Origin: JAJVHZ01 sp041395385
GTDB lineage: Bacteria > Pseudomonadota > Gammaproteobacteria > JAJPIJ01
Direction of reading: 5' to 3'
NCBI GenBank assembly: GCA_041395385.1
Contig: JAWLAN010000006.1
Span: forward strand, 248,001 to 312,000
DNA: 64,000 nucleotides
Shown here: one piece after another, positions 37,901 through 47,854 of the stretch
Position numbering within the stretch: the stretch's first letter is position 1
How the letters are laid out: every line of letters starts with the position of its first letter
Translations under genes and position numbers: made by a program
The notes under the pieces: generated by a model
The model's database searches: none
What the model was told of the DNA's origin: nothing
The model's input: the letters and a program-made list of their open reading frames with translations, nothing else

Positions 37901-40316
37901 CCCGACAATCGATGTCGTTGCCGCGCAGGCCGAGGTGGCCGCCACCACCGCGGAACGGGACGGGGTGCAGGCAGCGCCGGAGGATTTGGCCCCACAGCCG
38001 GCCGCCGCGGGCACGCCCGCGAGTCCTGCGTCGGCGTCGGCCGGGAAGGCCGTGATCTCGGCCGCGGACATCTCCGCCGTCGACGCCGACCTGCGCGGCA
38101 CGTTCGCCGAGGAAGGGCTCGAGCTGGCCACCGGGCTCGCGCGCAGCATGCAGGCGTGGCGCAGCGCGCCCGAGGATGCGGCGCACGCGGAGGAGATCGC
38201 GCGCCACCTGCACACGCTGAAAGGCAGCGCCCGCAGCGCCGGCGCCATGTCGATCGGCGAGATCGTGCACGCCACGGAATCGCGCGTGCTCGACGCGATG
38301 CACACGAGGGAGGCCTCGCCCGCCTTCCTCGACGGCCTGCAGGCGATCTTCGACCAGTGGTGCGAGGCGTTCGAGAGCGCCCGCCACGTGACGCAGCCAT
38401 CGATCTCCGCCGCGGTCGTCAACGCCGCATCGATCGCCGCACAGGTCGAAGAACAGCGCGCCGAGGAACTGAAGGCCGACGTCGCGCGGTCCGGGTCCGC
38501 CGCGCAGCTGCGCGTGCAGGTCGACATGCTGGAGCGCCTGCTCGACGGCTCGGCGGAGCTCGCACTCACGCGGGCGCGCGTCAACTCCGAGCTTTCCGCG
38601 GCGCGCCGCGCCGCCGCCGACATGGAAGAGCGCGTGACGCACCTGCGCGCCCAGCTGCGCGAGATCGAGATCCAGGCCGAGAGCCAGATGCGCGCGCGCT
38701 TCGACGGCCTCGATCAGTCCGACGCCGCGTTCGATCCGCTGGAGTTCGATCGCTATACGCGCCTGCAGGAGCTCACCCGATTCATGGCCGAGTCGCTGCA
38801 CGACCTGACCACGGTGCAGTACAACCTCAGCCGCCACTTCGACGGGGCCGAGGGCGTGCTCGGGCAGCAGGGCCGCCTGCAACGCAACCTCCACGCCGAC
38901 CTGATGCACATCCGTACCGTGCCCTTCGGCAGCGTGGCCGAGCGCCTGCAGCGCATCGCGCGCCAGACCGCCTTCGAGCTCGGGCGCAGCGTGCGCCTGA
39001 GCATCAGCGGCGGCCACGTCGAGCTCGATCGCACGGTGCTGGAGCGGCTGATCTCGCCCATCGAGCACATGGTCCGCAACGCGATCGCCCACGGCATCGA
39101 GGATGTCGGGGAACGCCGGCGCCGCGGCAAGCCGGAAACCGGCAGCATCACGATCGCAGTGCACCAGGAGGCCAACAACGTCATGATCGTCTGCAGCGAC
39201 GACGGCGCCGGCCTCGATCTGCGCCGCATCCGCGCCAAGGCCGACGCCGGCGGCCTCATCGCCGCCAACGAGCGGGTGAGCGACGACACCCTGCGCCAGC
39301 TCGTATTCCGCCCCGGCTTCAGCACCGCCGAGCAGCTGACCGAGCTTGCCGGCCGCGGCGTGGGCATGGACGTGGTGAAGAGCACCGTCCTCGCCCTGGG
39401 CGGCGACATCAGCGTCGATTCCCAGGCCGGCTCCGGCACCACCTTCACGCTCAGCGTTCCGCTGACGCTGGTGGTGGTGCAGGCGATCATGATCCGCAAC
39501 GCCGATCGGCTCTACGGCATCCCCTCGAACCTCGTCGCGCAGATCCACCGCTGCGACGCCGCGGAGCTGGAGGCCATGTACGAGCACCGGCACGCCGACC
39601 GGGGCGAGGAGCGCTACGCCTTCCGCTACATGGGCGAACTGCTCGGCACCGCGCCGCGCGGCGCCGTGCAGCGGCGCAACAACATCGTCATCTTCCTGCG
39701 CGCCGCCAACGAGCGGGTGGCCGTGCACGTCGACGACATCCTGCTTAACCAGGAGCTGGCGCTGAAGGAGATGGGTCCGCAGCTCGCCGGCGCGCTCGGC
39801 GTCTCGGGCGCCTCCGTCGGCGAGAACGGCCGCGCGCTGCTCATCATCAACCCGCTGCAGATCGCAGTGCGGCACGCCACGACCAAGGTCAGGGCGCAGA
39901 TCCTCGAGACCAAGCCGGCGCGCGTGCCGCTGGTGCTGGTGGTCGACGACTCGGTGACGGTGCGCAAGGTCACCAGCCGCCTGCTCGAACGCTCCGGCTA
40001 CCGTGTGGCGACCGCGAAGGATGGCGTGGAGGCGCTGGAGCGCATGCGCGAGGAGCTGCCGGCCGTGCTCCTGCTGGACATCGAGATGCCGCGCATGGAC
40101 GGCTTCGAGCTGACCAAACACCTGCGCGCCGACGCGCAGACGGAGAAGCTGCCGATCATCATGATCAGCTCGCGCACCGCGGAGAAGCACCGCATGCACG
40201 CGCGAGACCTCGGGGTGACGATGTTCCTGGGCAAGCCATTCAACGACGCCCACCTGCTGCGCCAGATCGAGCGCCTGACGAGGGACGACCACCCGCCGGC
40301 GCGCAGCGTCGCCTAG
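34932..40316 (+). CDS. chpA: Chp chemosensory hybrid histidine kinase ChpA (PilL)
   Basis: 1794 aa, a multi-phosphotransfer CheA. The N-terminal ~550 residues are FimL-like with an Hpt-like helix around His47. Canonical Hpt sites are His703 (FHTLKGSSR), His885 (AHTLAGIAR) and His1094 (LHTLKGSAR). Then come the dimerisation region, HATPase (HMVRNAIAHGIE, DDGAGLDL, GRGVGMDVVKS), a CheW-like domain (LTLVVVQAIMIRNADRLYGI) and a C-terminal receiver with Asp1716 in LLDIEMPRMDGF. Pro/Gln-rich linkers separate the Hpts. Only three clear Hpts remain, against the larger set in Pseudomonas. It starts 12 nt after pilJ. Confidence 0.94.
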   Translation: MTTSTGAHRGLLGWVHGEIDRGLNVVAGQLAGVPESAKVAPIAEELHRIAGALGMAELHGAVRYCESLEALAASLKNDQLSGGKRQEAVAALREGIPALGAYLKDLVAGSPDRPLRLLPAYIELRRALGEDKVTAADLFYPDMRAARPARSLPPAADADTDPAEITRAARGRYQRAMLQWLRGDARGLLQMKLAMEPMDRLYGTVTPLFWACTGLIEGIGDGGIAADAQVKRLCARIDIQLARMAEGSTSVADALLREVLYRVACCTSESEAVAAVREHYALEAYLRESQAGSVSPAATAIVEQLKAAWEAGVATGNPDCAAIAGLVDRLSATLAAGAEPALQALREVANAFGTAPSRALPEPVGLTVAKLILVVEELAGPAGTQRAELAARQQWAIANVRATLSGGDATEYAARPETPDTTLARETLALVSDEVIGGLKRVEHALTNYIGQRSQVTEAQSAIATLGQICGALQVAQLEDAANVSRRCRELVGAWMENGGEKIGTDLETVADALAAMELYMHAVKGRQSSATGVLDPILPRLGLERARPPQVEAPVAPATPTVESELSRERRETQNIYNEWRELHRGALDKLQRNLQSVHEDARLVADRQIEQNSAAALAVVSKLNAEPTTALAGIITAIGQEAEPAPAADAMRIDVGNDPEILEVFLEEATEVLRTIASTLAALRGNPADREAFTTVRRSFHTLKGSSRVAGLSRMGDVAWKFEELLNGWLSQERPVSAALIELLAAGAQRLEGWIGTLKTAGSATVTAEDLLSTIERMRAGEPAVTGGSPACATEPVRATRAADLAATAPDPEPPATAQDPQPQPQPQPVRETVTLGDALTVSKALFEIFMQEAAVHLRTLREELADCAGPRAVPHEFVRAAHTLAGIARTVGVGSLAELGHALEKLLQTRHESALPMRDADRHLAEATLGRLEAMVDAVRGRNLPPPEAELIQQLETERDRQPPIEDSAAPTDAATAIRSNDESAAVPTIDVVAAQAEVAATTAERDGVQAAPEDLAPQPAAAGTPASPASASAGKAVISAADISAVDADLRGTFAEEGLELATGLARSMQAWRSAPEDAAHAEEIARHLHTLKGSARSAGAMSIGEIVHATESRVLDAMHTREASPAFLDGLQAIFDQWCEAFESARHVTQPSISAAVVNAASIAAQVEEQRAEELKADVARSGSAAQLRVQVDMLERLLDGSAELALTRARVNSELSAARRAAADMEERVTHLRAQLREIEIQAESQMRARFDGLDQSDAAFDPLEFDRYTRLQELTRFMAESLHDLTTVQYNLSRHFDGAEGVLGQQGRLQRNLHADLMHIRTVPFGSVAERLQRIARQTAFELGRSVRLSISGGHVELDRTVLERLISPIEHMVRNAIAHGIEDVGERRRRGKPETGSITIAVHQEANNVMIVCSDDGAGLDLRRIRAKADAGGLIAANERVSDDTLRQLVFRPGFSTAEQLTELAGRGVGMDVVKSTVLALGGDISVDSQAGSGTTFTLSVPLTLVVVQAIMIRNADRLYGIPSNLVAQIHRCDAAELEAMYEHRHADRGEERYAFRYMGELLGTAPRGAVQRRNNIVIFLRAANERVAVHVDDILLNQELALKEMGPQLAGALGVSGASVGENGRALLIINPLQIAVRHATTKVRAQILETKPARVPLVLVVDDSVTVRKVTSRLLERSGYRVATAKDGVEALERMREELPAVLLLDIEMPRMDGFELTKHLRADAQTEKLPIIMISSRTAEKHRMHARDLGVTMFLGKPFNDAHLLRQIERLTRDDHPPARSVA

Positions 40317-40373
40317 AATCGAGGCCGTACCGGGGATAGGCGATTCAATGCCGGCCCCGTGCCGGCAGGCGCA

Positions 40374-40392
40374 GGCGACAGGCAGTGTCGCC
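40374..40392. terminator. Hairpin between convergent chpA and the copper lipoprotein gene
   Basis: GGCGACA at 40374-40380 pairs with TGTCGCC at 40386-40392 over a 5-nt loop. A second stem of GCCGGC repeats lies just upstream. There is no T-run on either side. Confidence 0.4.
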
Positions 40393-40400
40393 GCAACGGA

Positions 40401-40871
40401 TCAGTGTTGATGGCCCGAGTGATCGTCCTTGGCGGCGCCGCTGCCGCGGACCTCCACTTCGGTCTGCACCTTGCCAGCCACCTTGAACGTGAGCGTAAGA
40501 GGGTAACGCGCACCCGCCGCCAGGGGATTCCTGATATCGATCAGCATCAGGTGCATCTCCCCCGGCTTCAGCCCGACGGTCTCGCCCGCCGGCACCTCGA
40601 TGTTCTCGATCTTGCGCATGCGCATCATGCCGTCTTCCATCGTCATGGTGTGCGTTTCCACCGCGCCCGCCACGGGGCTCTCCATGGCGACGATGGCGTC
40701 GTCGGTGCTGGTGCCGTTGCGTATCGTCATGTAGCCGGCGGCCACGGAGGCGCCGGGCGGCGTCTCCGGCGACCAGGCCTCTGACACCTCGATGCCCGAT
40801 GGGGCGGGCGGACCGCTGCAGCCGGCGAGCGTGATCAGCATCGCCAGCGGGATCGTTTTCAACCACTGCAT
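40401..40871 (-). CDS. PCuAC-type periplasmic copper chaperone lipoprotein
   Basis: 156 aa. The lipobox LAGC lies near residue 18. The domain has the PCuAC copper-binding layout: HTM (in VETHTMTMEDGMMRM), a Met-rich turn, then HLM (in KPGEMHLMLID). The tail ends in the His-rich DDHSGHQH, which may add a metal site. Such chaperones deliver Cu(I) to the CuA or CuB centres of cytochrome oxidase. The start at 40871 (MQWLKTIPLAMLI) begins the signal. The next gene on this strand is a SafE-like membrane protein 158 nt upstream. Confidence 0.9.
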   Translation of the reverse strand: MQWLKTIPLAMLITLAGCSGPPAPSGIEVSEAWSPETPPGASVAAGYMTIRNGTSTDDAIVAMESPVAGAVETHTMTMEDGMMRMRKIENIEVPAGETVGLKPGEMHLMLIDIRNPLAAGARYPLTLTFKVAGKVQTEVEVRGSGAAKDDHSGHQH

Positions 40872-41028
40872 GAGAGGCCTCCGTTGAGGTCGATATCGCA
40901 TAAGCGGCGCTGCCCGCCCGGACCGCGGCGGTATAGCGCCGAGCAGGCTGCGGGAGTCTATCGGCAAGGGGCGCGACACAGCGATGCGGCAAAATGCCGC
41001 ACGCGTGACCCCGCACCCGCCGCCTGGG

Positions 41029-41766
41029 CTACGCAAGGCAGTACTGCACGACAAGATGCTGCAGGTTGGCGCCGATGCTGATCGCGCCGACGGCCACCAA
41101 CAGCAATCCCGCGCCGCGGCGCACGGCCGCCCTGCGGGTGAGGCCGGAAGCGCCTCCGGCCAGCATGCCCGCCGAGGCGATCGCCGGAACCGTGCCCAGT
41201 CCGAAGAGCAGCATGTAGAGCGCGCCACGCAGCGGATCGGCGCTCGCCGCGGCCCAGATCAGCGTCGAGTACACCAGCCCGCAGGGCAGCCAGCCCCACA
41301 GCGTGCCGAGCAGCAGGGCCCGCGGCGCGGAGCGCACCGGCACCAGCGTATGGGTGTAGGGCTGCAATTGCCGCCATAGGCCGGCGCCCAGCGATTCGAT
41401 GCGGCGCAGGCCGGGAAACCAGCCGGCGAGGTGCAAGCCGACCAGGACCAGCACCATGCCCGCTACCACGGCGAGCAGCTGGTGCCCCGCCTGGGGCATG
41501 ACGGCCGGCACCGCGGAGAACACCGTCGCCGCGAGCGCCCCGGCGAGCGCGTAGCTCATGATCCGGCCGAGATTGTAGGCGACGACGCGCGAGAGCAGGC
41601 GCGAGGGACTGGCGCGATCGGATTCCGGCACCCCAAAGGTCAACGCGCTGGCGATGCCGCCGCACATGCCTATGCAATGCACGGAACTGAAAAGACCAAG
41701 GACTGCGGCTATCAGTATGGACACGGCGAGGCGTCGCTTTCCCCGGTCGTCGCGGTCGCCGGCCAT
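41029..41766 (-). CDS. SafE/UreH-like (COG2836) membrane protein
   Basis: 245 aa with about six membrane segments. The family motif SVHCIGMCGG lies at residues ~29-38, giving a CxxxC pair in the first helix. GWLPCGLVYSTLIWA is the second conserved motif. Homologues sit beside cbb3-oxidase assembly genes and are linked to copper or redox maturation. The neighbouring PCuAC gene, cytochrome and copper-type receptor fit that. The first ~13 residues are polar, and a start at a later codon near ILIAAVL is possible. Confidence 0.85.
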   Translation of the reverse strand: MAGDRDDRGKRRLAVSILIAAVLGLFSSVHCIGMCGGIASALTFGVPESDRASPSRLLSRVVAYNLGRIMSYALAGALAATVFSAVPAVMPQAGHQLLAVVAGMVLVLVGLHLAGWFPGLRRIESLGAGLWRQLQPYTHTLVPVRSAPRALLLGTLWGWLPCGLVYSTLIWAAASADPLRGALYMLLFGLGTVPAIASAGMLAGGASGLTRRAAVRRGAGLLLVAVGAISIGANLQHLVVQYCLA

Positions 41767-42026
41767 ACCGGTGCGCCGCTGGCGGCGTACCGCCCGATAA
41801 ATACCCGCTGCGTGGCGGCGCCGACCTGCTCCAGATCAAGATTTCTCGACCCGACTTCCCGCAGCCTCCCCGTTTGGGTCCTCGGAGCGGCGCCGGCGGC
41901 GCTGCGATGCGACATAATGCCACATCGCGCTGCTCGCGCGGATCACTAATATTCAGCCTCCGTTAGGCCATTCGGTATCAATCTATCAATCGGTCACACT
42001 GCTACCACTATAAGGAGAGCAACAAC

Positions 42027-42353
42027 ATGTCGATTCGACGTACCGCGATCGCCCTGATCGCTGCCCCCCTGTTCCTGACGAGCTTCGCGGCCACCGCCGG
42101 CGACGACGGCGCGCAGATCGCTCAGGGGCTATGCTTCGCCTGCCACCAGGCGGGCATGAACGGCGCACCGAAGTTCGGTAACAAGATCGCGTGGGCTTCC
42201 CGCGTCGCCCAGGGCAAGGACAAGCTCTACGAGAACGCCATCAAGGGACTGCGCGGCATGCCGCCGAAGGGAGGCGCCACCAACCTCACCGACGACCAGG
42301 TCAAGGCCGCGGTGGACTACCTGGTGAAGGGCTCGGGCGGTTACCCGCAATAA
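42027..42353 (+). CDS. Cytochrome c5 family monohaem protein
   Basis: 108 aa. The signal peptide MSIRRTAIALIAAPLFLTSF, cut near ATA-GDD, is followed by one haem site CFACH and axial Met in LRGMPPKGG. The Class I c5 end DQVKAAVDYLVKG is present. It is a periplasmic electron carrier. AAGGAGAG lies 8 nt before the ATG. A strong terminator follows 52 nt after the stop, so it is monocistronic. Confidence 0.93.
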   Translation: MSIRRTAIALIAAPLFLTSFAATAGDDGAQIAQGLCFACHQAGMNGAPKFGNKIAWASRVAQGKDKLYENAIKGLRGMPPKGGATNLTDDQVKAAVDYLVKGSGGYPQ

Positions 42354-42404
42354 GCTTCAAAGAGCACTCGATGGCTGTCGCGTGCCGACAGCGTCAGATT
42401 TGAC

Positions 42405-42439
42405 GGCCGGCGCCAGGGAAGGCGCCGGCCGAGGTTTTT
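42405..42439 (+). terminator. Rho-independent terminator after cytochrome c5
   Basis: GGCCGGCGCC at 42405-42414 and GGCGCCGGCC at 42421-42430 form a 10-bp stem with a 6-nt loop. GAGG and five T follow. Confidence 0.92.
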
Positions 42440-42554
42440 CTCCGCCACTCAGCTCCGCGTCGGATACGCACTCACGCGGGCAACCATCCACCCGCCTCTT
42501 GCTACACCACCCGCGCTCGATCGCCGTTACCGCTGCGTAGCGCTTGCGCTGCGC

Positions 42555-44618
42555 TCACCAGGTGAACTTGGCTTGCACGAAGCCGTTGATGCCGTCGCCG
42601 GGGACGCGCTCTCCGACCGCGACGTCGCTGTTCATCACGCGGTTGATGCCGTTCAGATGCGGCTGGTAGGTCTTGTCGAGCACGTTCTCCACGCCGGCGC
42701 TGAGCGTCAGCCCCTGCTTCGGGAAGGTGTACTGGCCGTAGAGATTGAGTAGCGCGTAGCCGGGGCTTTCCTCCTCGCCGTTGGTGCTCGACACCTCCTC
42801 CTGCGCGGCATAGAACACCCCCTCCACCGCCGCCGACCAGCGCTCGCGCGTGTAGCTCAGGTCCACGACCGCGTTGAGCGGCGCGATGCGGAAGAGATCG
42901 TCGTCGATGTCCGCGCGCTCACCGCGCACGTAGCTCACGATGCCGTCCACCGCCCAGCGCTCGGTCAGGCTCACGCCGAAGGCGGCGTCCACGCCGTAGA
43001 GGCGCGCATCGACGTTGCTGAACTGCAGCGGCGTCGGATCGCCATTGCCGGTGGCCACGGCGATAACCACCGGGTCGGTGGCCGGCGTGCCCTGGATGTA
43101 GTCGGTCACATAGTGATAGAAGGCGCGCGGCGAAAAGTAGTACCGCGCCGTCGTCCACGTCACGCCCAGCTCGAGCTGGTAGGCGACCTCGGGGTCGAGA
43201 TTCACGTCGCCGACGTAGAGGTTTCCGTCGGACAGGCCCGCAGTCGCCTCCATCGGCGACCAGAGATAGCGCTCCTGATAGCTCGGCGAGCGGGTCTTGC
43301 GCGCGAAGCCCACCTCGAGCCCCAGCTCCTCGGTCACCTCGTAGCCCAGCTTGGCGACGAGGTCGACGTTGTCGTCGGCCTGATCCCGGTCGGCTGCGTT
43401 GAATCGATCGCGCAGCACCTGCGGGCCGCCGGGCATGGCGGCCATGGAGGCGTCCACCGCGCCGCTGTTCATCGCCACGTGGTTGTAGCGCGCGCCGAGC
43501 TGTGCCGACCAGCGCTGCGCGAACAGCACGTCCCACTCGGCGAAGAATCCGTAACGGTCGCGCTCGGCGTCGTTGAAGCCGTCCATGTAGAACATCGGTG
43601 CAAAGGGGTTGTAGACCGTCGAGTCGTTCTGCGCGAGATGACCGTCGACACCCGCCGTCATCGTGCCCCCGAACAGCGCCGCCGCACCGGAGAGCGCGTA
43701 GCCGTAGCTCTCGGCCTCGGCATCGGTGAAGCGTGCGCGGCCGGGCATCACCTGCCGCATCTCGTAGTTGCTCATGCGGTGATCGATGCCGATGCCGTAG
43801 AGCTTCGCCTGCCAGTCGATGCCGCCGGCCCTGCCGGTGTAACCCAGGCGGCCGATGTTGGCGTCCGAATAGATGTCATCCATCGGCAGCGCCGGCGTGC
43901 CGGTCTTGCCGGTATCGTTGCGGCGATAGGCCGCGCTGAGCTCGTGCCCGCCGAGCTTCAGCCCGTAGCCGACCTCCGCGGCCGTGCGGCTGTACTCGCT
44001 CGGGTGGATGGTGCCGTCACCGAAACTGCGATCGTCGCCGCGCTCGCGGCTCGCGCCCGCGTACAGCCGGTGGCGCTGATTGGCCGCCGAGAGCAGGCCG
44101 CTCGCGGCGTATCCCTCGTCCACCGACTGCCCACCGAGGCTGACATTGCCGTGCAGCTCGGCCTTTTCCGACGTTCCGAAATCAGGGGTGATGGAGTCCG
44201 CCAGCACCGTGCCGCCGATGGTCTCGATGCCGGAGCTGACCGGCGCGATGCCGCGGATGACCTCGATGTTCTCGAGCGACGTGCGCGGCAGGTAGTGCAG
44301 CGGCGCATCCATGTTGTTGGAACAGGCGTTGCCGATCCCCATGCCGTCGACCAGCACGTTGACGCGCGACCCGAACAGGCCGCGGTACTGCGCGATGCCG
44401 GCGAGCGTGCCGTTGAAATTAACGTTGGCGCCCGGGATGCGGCGCAGGAGCAGCGCGGTGTTGGTCTCGGAAAGCGGCGTCCATTCCGGCTGCAATTGAA
44501 ACGGCGTGAGCGGCCTCGCAGTCACCGTTATCGAAGGTAGTTGCTCGGCGGTCTCCTGCGCCGAGGGCGCCGTGGCGATGCAGAGGGATGCCAGAGGCAG
44601 GACGTATCGCGTTCTCAT
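42555..44618 (-). CDS. TonB-dependent receptor, probable copper receptor (OprC/NosA type)
   Basis: 687 aa. Short signal (MRTRYVLPLASLCIATAPSA). The plug (residues ~45-150) shows LLRRIPGANVNFNGTLAGIA, VNVLVDGMGIG and NIEVIRGIAPVSSGIET. A beta barrel follows, with C-terminal aromatic KFTW. Cys99-x3-Met103 in the plug matches the CxxxM copper site described for Pseudomonas OprC. This, plus the copper genes nearby, supports copper uptake rather than siderophore uptake. The start at 44618 is the signal-peptide Met; a longer reading upstream would run through a hairpin and is rejected. Confidence 0.85.
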   Translation of the reverse strand: MRTRYVLPLASLCIATAPSAQETAEQLPSITVTARPLTPFQLQPEWTPLSETNTALLLRRIPGANVNFNGTLAGIAQYRGLFGSRVNVLVDGMGIGNACSNNMDAPLHYLPRTSLENIEVIRGIAPVSSGIETIGGTVLADSITPDFGTSEKAELHGNVSLGGQSVDEGYAASGLLSAANQRHRLYAGASRERGDDRSFGDGTIHPSEYSRTAAEVGYGLKLGGHELSAAYRRNDTGKTGTPALPMDDIYSDANIGRLGYTGRAGGIDWQAKLYGIGIDHRMSNYEMRQVMPGRARFTDAEAESYGYALSGAAALFGGTMTAGVDGHLAQNDSTVYNPFAPMFYMDGFNDAERDRYGFFAEWDVLFAQRWSAQLGARYNHVAMNSGAVDASMAAMPGGPQVLRDRFNAADRDQADDNVDLVAKLGYEVTEELGLEVGFARKTRSPSYQERYLWSPMEATAGLSDGNLYVGDVNLDPEVAYQLELGVTWTTARYYFSPRAFYHYVTDYIQGTPATDPVVIAVATGNGDPTPLQFSNVDARLYGVDAAFGVSLTERWAVDGIVSYVRGERADIDDDLFRIAPLNAVVDLSYTRERWSAAVEGVFYAAQEEVSSTNGEEESPGYALLNLYGQYTFPKQGLTLSAGVENVLDKTYQPHLNGINRVMNSDVAVGERVPGDGINGFVQAKFTW

Positions 44619-44657
44619 GATTCTGATGTCCTCGTAACGAAGCAATGATCGGTGCTG

Positions 44658-44703
44658 AAAAAAAACGAACCGCCTGCACGCGCTGTTCGCGCCAGGCGGT
44701 TCG
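44658..44703 (-). terminator. Intrinsic-terminator-like hairpin in the receptor gene leader
   Basis: On the minus strand an 11-bp perfect stem (44693-44703 with 44666-44676) is followed directly by eight T. It lies 40 nt before the receptor ATG and a few nt after the predicted transcription start, so it would act as an attenuator rather than an end-of-gene terminator. Confidence 0.7.
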
Positions 44704-44715
44704 AATTGCAGCGGG

Positions 44716-44746
44716 ATTATAGGGATCCGGCTTTGATCAAAGTCAG
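44716..44746 (-). promoter_or_regulatory. Promoter of the TonB receptor with palindromic operator
   Basis: The minus strand has a perfect -10 TATAAT (44716-44721) and CTGACT at 44741-44746 with a 19-nt spacer. CTTTGATCAAAG at 44731-44742 is a perfect 12-bp palindrome lying over the -35/spacer and is a good candidate operator. The regulator is unknown. It lacks the N4 centre of an FNR box. Confidence 0.55.
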
Positions 44747-44893
44747 GCTTGTCCTCGCGCGCGGTGCGGTTTTTTGTCGCAGGGGGCGCGCCGCGCTGCG
44801 TGCGGCCATGCCCGACCGAGGCGAATGCCGGGCGCCGCGTGCGGCAATCGGTCGCATTCACGGCCGCCTGCGCATGCACTACATTTCCGCACG

Positions 44894-44987
44894 GTTGCTC
44901 CTCCAGAGTGGCCGCACTCCTCGCCCCAAGCAGACGAGTGCGCAGCATTCGGGGCTGTGGTGACTGTCTCCTCCACAGCCCCTTTTT
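44894..44987 (+). ncRNA. Candidate small RNA with two CUCCUCC motifs
   Basis: The plus strand carries a GC-rich hairpin (CGCACTC 44913-44919 with GAGTGCG 44936-44942). A textbook terminator follows (GGGGCTGTGG 44951-44960, CCACAGCCCC 44973-44982, then five T). CTCCTCC occurs at 44898-44904 and 44968-44974: once before the first hairpin and once across the terminator loop and the top of its 3' arm. TTCACG-N17-TACATT upstream is a weak promoter candidate with a start near 44894. No credible ORF ends at this terminator. Alternatively it is a leader attenuator for gltX 64 nt downstream. Confidence 0.45.
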
Positions 44988-45050
44988 ATCCACTGCCGCG
45001 GCGCCGGCTTTTTGAGGCGCGAGCGGCGATCCTGCTAACATGCCGCCCCT

Positions 45051-46453
45051 ATGCCGGGGGAGGCAGTCAAGACACGTTTTGCACCCAGTCCGACGGGCGC
45101 GATGCACCTGGGCAACGCGCGCACGGCGCTGTTCTCGTGGCTGCTCGCGCGCCGCTACGGCGGCAGCTTCCTGCTGCGCATCGAGGACACCGATCGCGAA
45201 CGCCACCAGCACGAGGCCGAGGAGGCCTTCATCGAGGACCTGCGCTGGCTGGGTCTGAGCTGGGACGAGGGCCCGGACATGGAGGGCTTGGCCGGCCCCT
45301 ACCGGCAGTCCGAGCGCAGTCATATTTATGTGGCCCTTTACGGGCGGCTGGCCGAGGCCGGACTCACCTACCCCTGCTTCTGCTCGGCGGAGGCCCTGGC
45401 CGTGCAGCGCAAGACCCAGCTCGCCGCCGGCAAGCCGCCGCGCTACGCCGGCACCTGCGCGAAGCTGAGCGAGGCGCAGGTCGGCGAGAAGCTAAGCCAG
45501 GGACTCACCCCGACGATGCGCTTCCGCGTACCGCCGGGCCGGCAGATCCTCTTCAACGACATCGTGCACGGCCCGCAGCGCTACAACACCTACGACATCG
45601 GCGACTTCATCATCCGCCGCGCCGACGGCACCGCCTCGTTCTTTTTCTCCAATGCCGTGGACGACGCGCTCATGGCCGTGACCCACGTCATCCGGGGTGA
45701 GGATCACCTCACCAACACCCCGCGGCAGCTGCTGCTGCTGGAGTCGCTGGGATTCCGGCCGCCGCAGTACGGCCACGTGAGCCTCATCGTCGGCAGCGAC
45801 GGCGCGCCGCTGTCCAAGCGCCATGGCAGTGCCTCGGTGGAGGACCTGCGCGCGCGGGGGGTGCTGCCCGGCGCTGTGGTCAGCATGCTCGCCCGCCTCG
45901 GCCACTACTACGAGTCCGGCCACTACATGCCGCTGGAGGCGCTGGCGCAGTCCTTCGAGACCAGGCACCTCGGCACCGCCCCGGCGCACTTCGACGAGCA
46001 CCAGCTCCAGCACTGGCAGCGCGAGGCGGTGCTGAACGCCGACGAGCACATCCTGGTCACCTGGCTGCAGGGCGTGCTGCCGTCGCACCTCGACGACAGG
46101 GCGCGCCGGGAGTTCGTCCATGCGGTGCGCGGCAACGTGCTCTACCCCGACGACGCGGACGCCTGGGCCCGGATCGTCTATACAGACGATATGCCGGTCG
46201 CCGAGGAGGCATTGGCAGTACTGCGGGACGCTGACAAGGGGCTTTTTGTGGCCGCCGTCACCGCCGTCGCCGAGGCCGGGGCCGACTACGCCGCATTTGT
46301 CGCACGACTGAAAACGCTGACCCCCGCCAAGGGCAAGGCGCTGTTCCAGCCGCTGCGTGCGGCCCTGACCGGGCGGCTGGATGGACCGGAGCTTGCTTGC
46401 CTGTTCGCGCTGCTGGGAGCAGACCGAATAAGACGTCGCCTGGAGAAACCACC

Positions 46454-46460
<7 letters not shown>
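45051..46460 (+). CDS. gltX: Glutamyl-tRNA synthetase
   Basis: Charges tRNA-Glu in the cytosol. 469 aa, class I synthetase: HIGH-type site in PSPTGAMHLGNARTALFSW, RIEDTDRER, KMSKS-type site LSKRHG. A ribosome-binding site is not evident. A TTGAGG-N18-TAACAT promoter at 45012-45041 would put the start only a few nt before the ATG, so translation may be nearly leaderless. The stop overlaps the cysS start by 7 nt. Confidence 0.96.

Positions 46461-47854
<1,394 letters not shown>

Noticed and set aside
37518..40292. 924-codon open frame opposite chpA
   Set aside because: The chpA strand has clear Hpt, ATPase, CheW and receiver motifs. The antisense frame has none.
44652..44963. 103-codon plus-strand frame between the TonB receptor and gltX
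   Set aside because: It starts in the receptor leader hairpin and stops inside the plus-strand terminator; no motif or ribosome-binding site.
44704..45050. Cobalamin riboswitch in the TonB receptor leader
   Set aside because: The predicted promoter is too close to the ATG to leave room for an aptamer, and no B12-box-like sequence was found on the minus strand.
42555..45323. Longer start for the TonB receptor
   Set aside because: The extra N-terminus would be translated through the hairpin, promoter and the start of gltX. The signal peptide begins at 44618.
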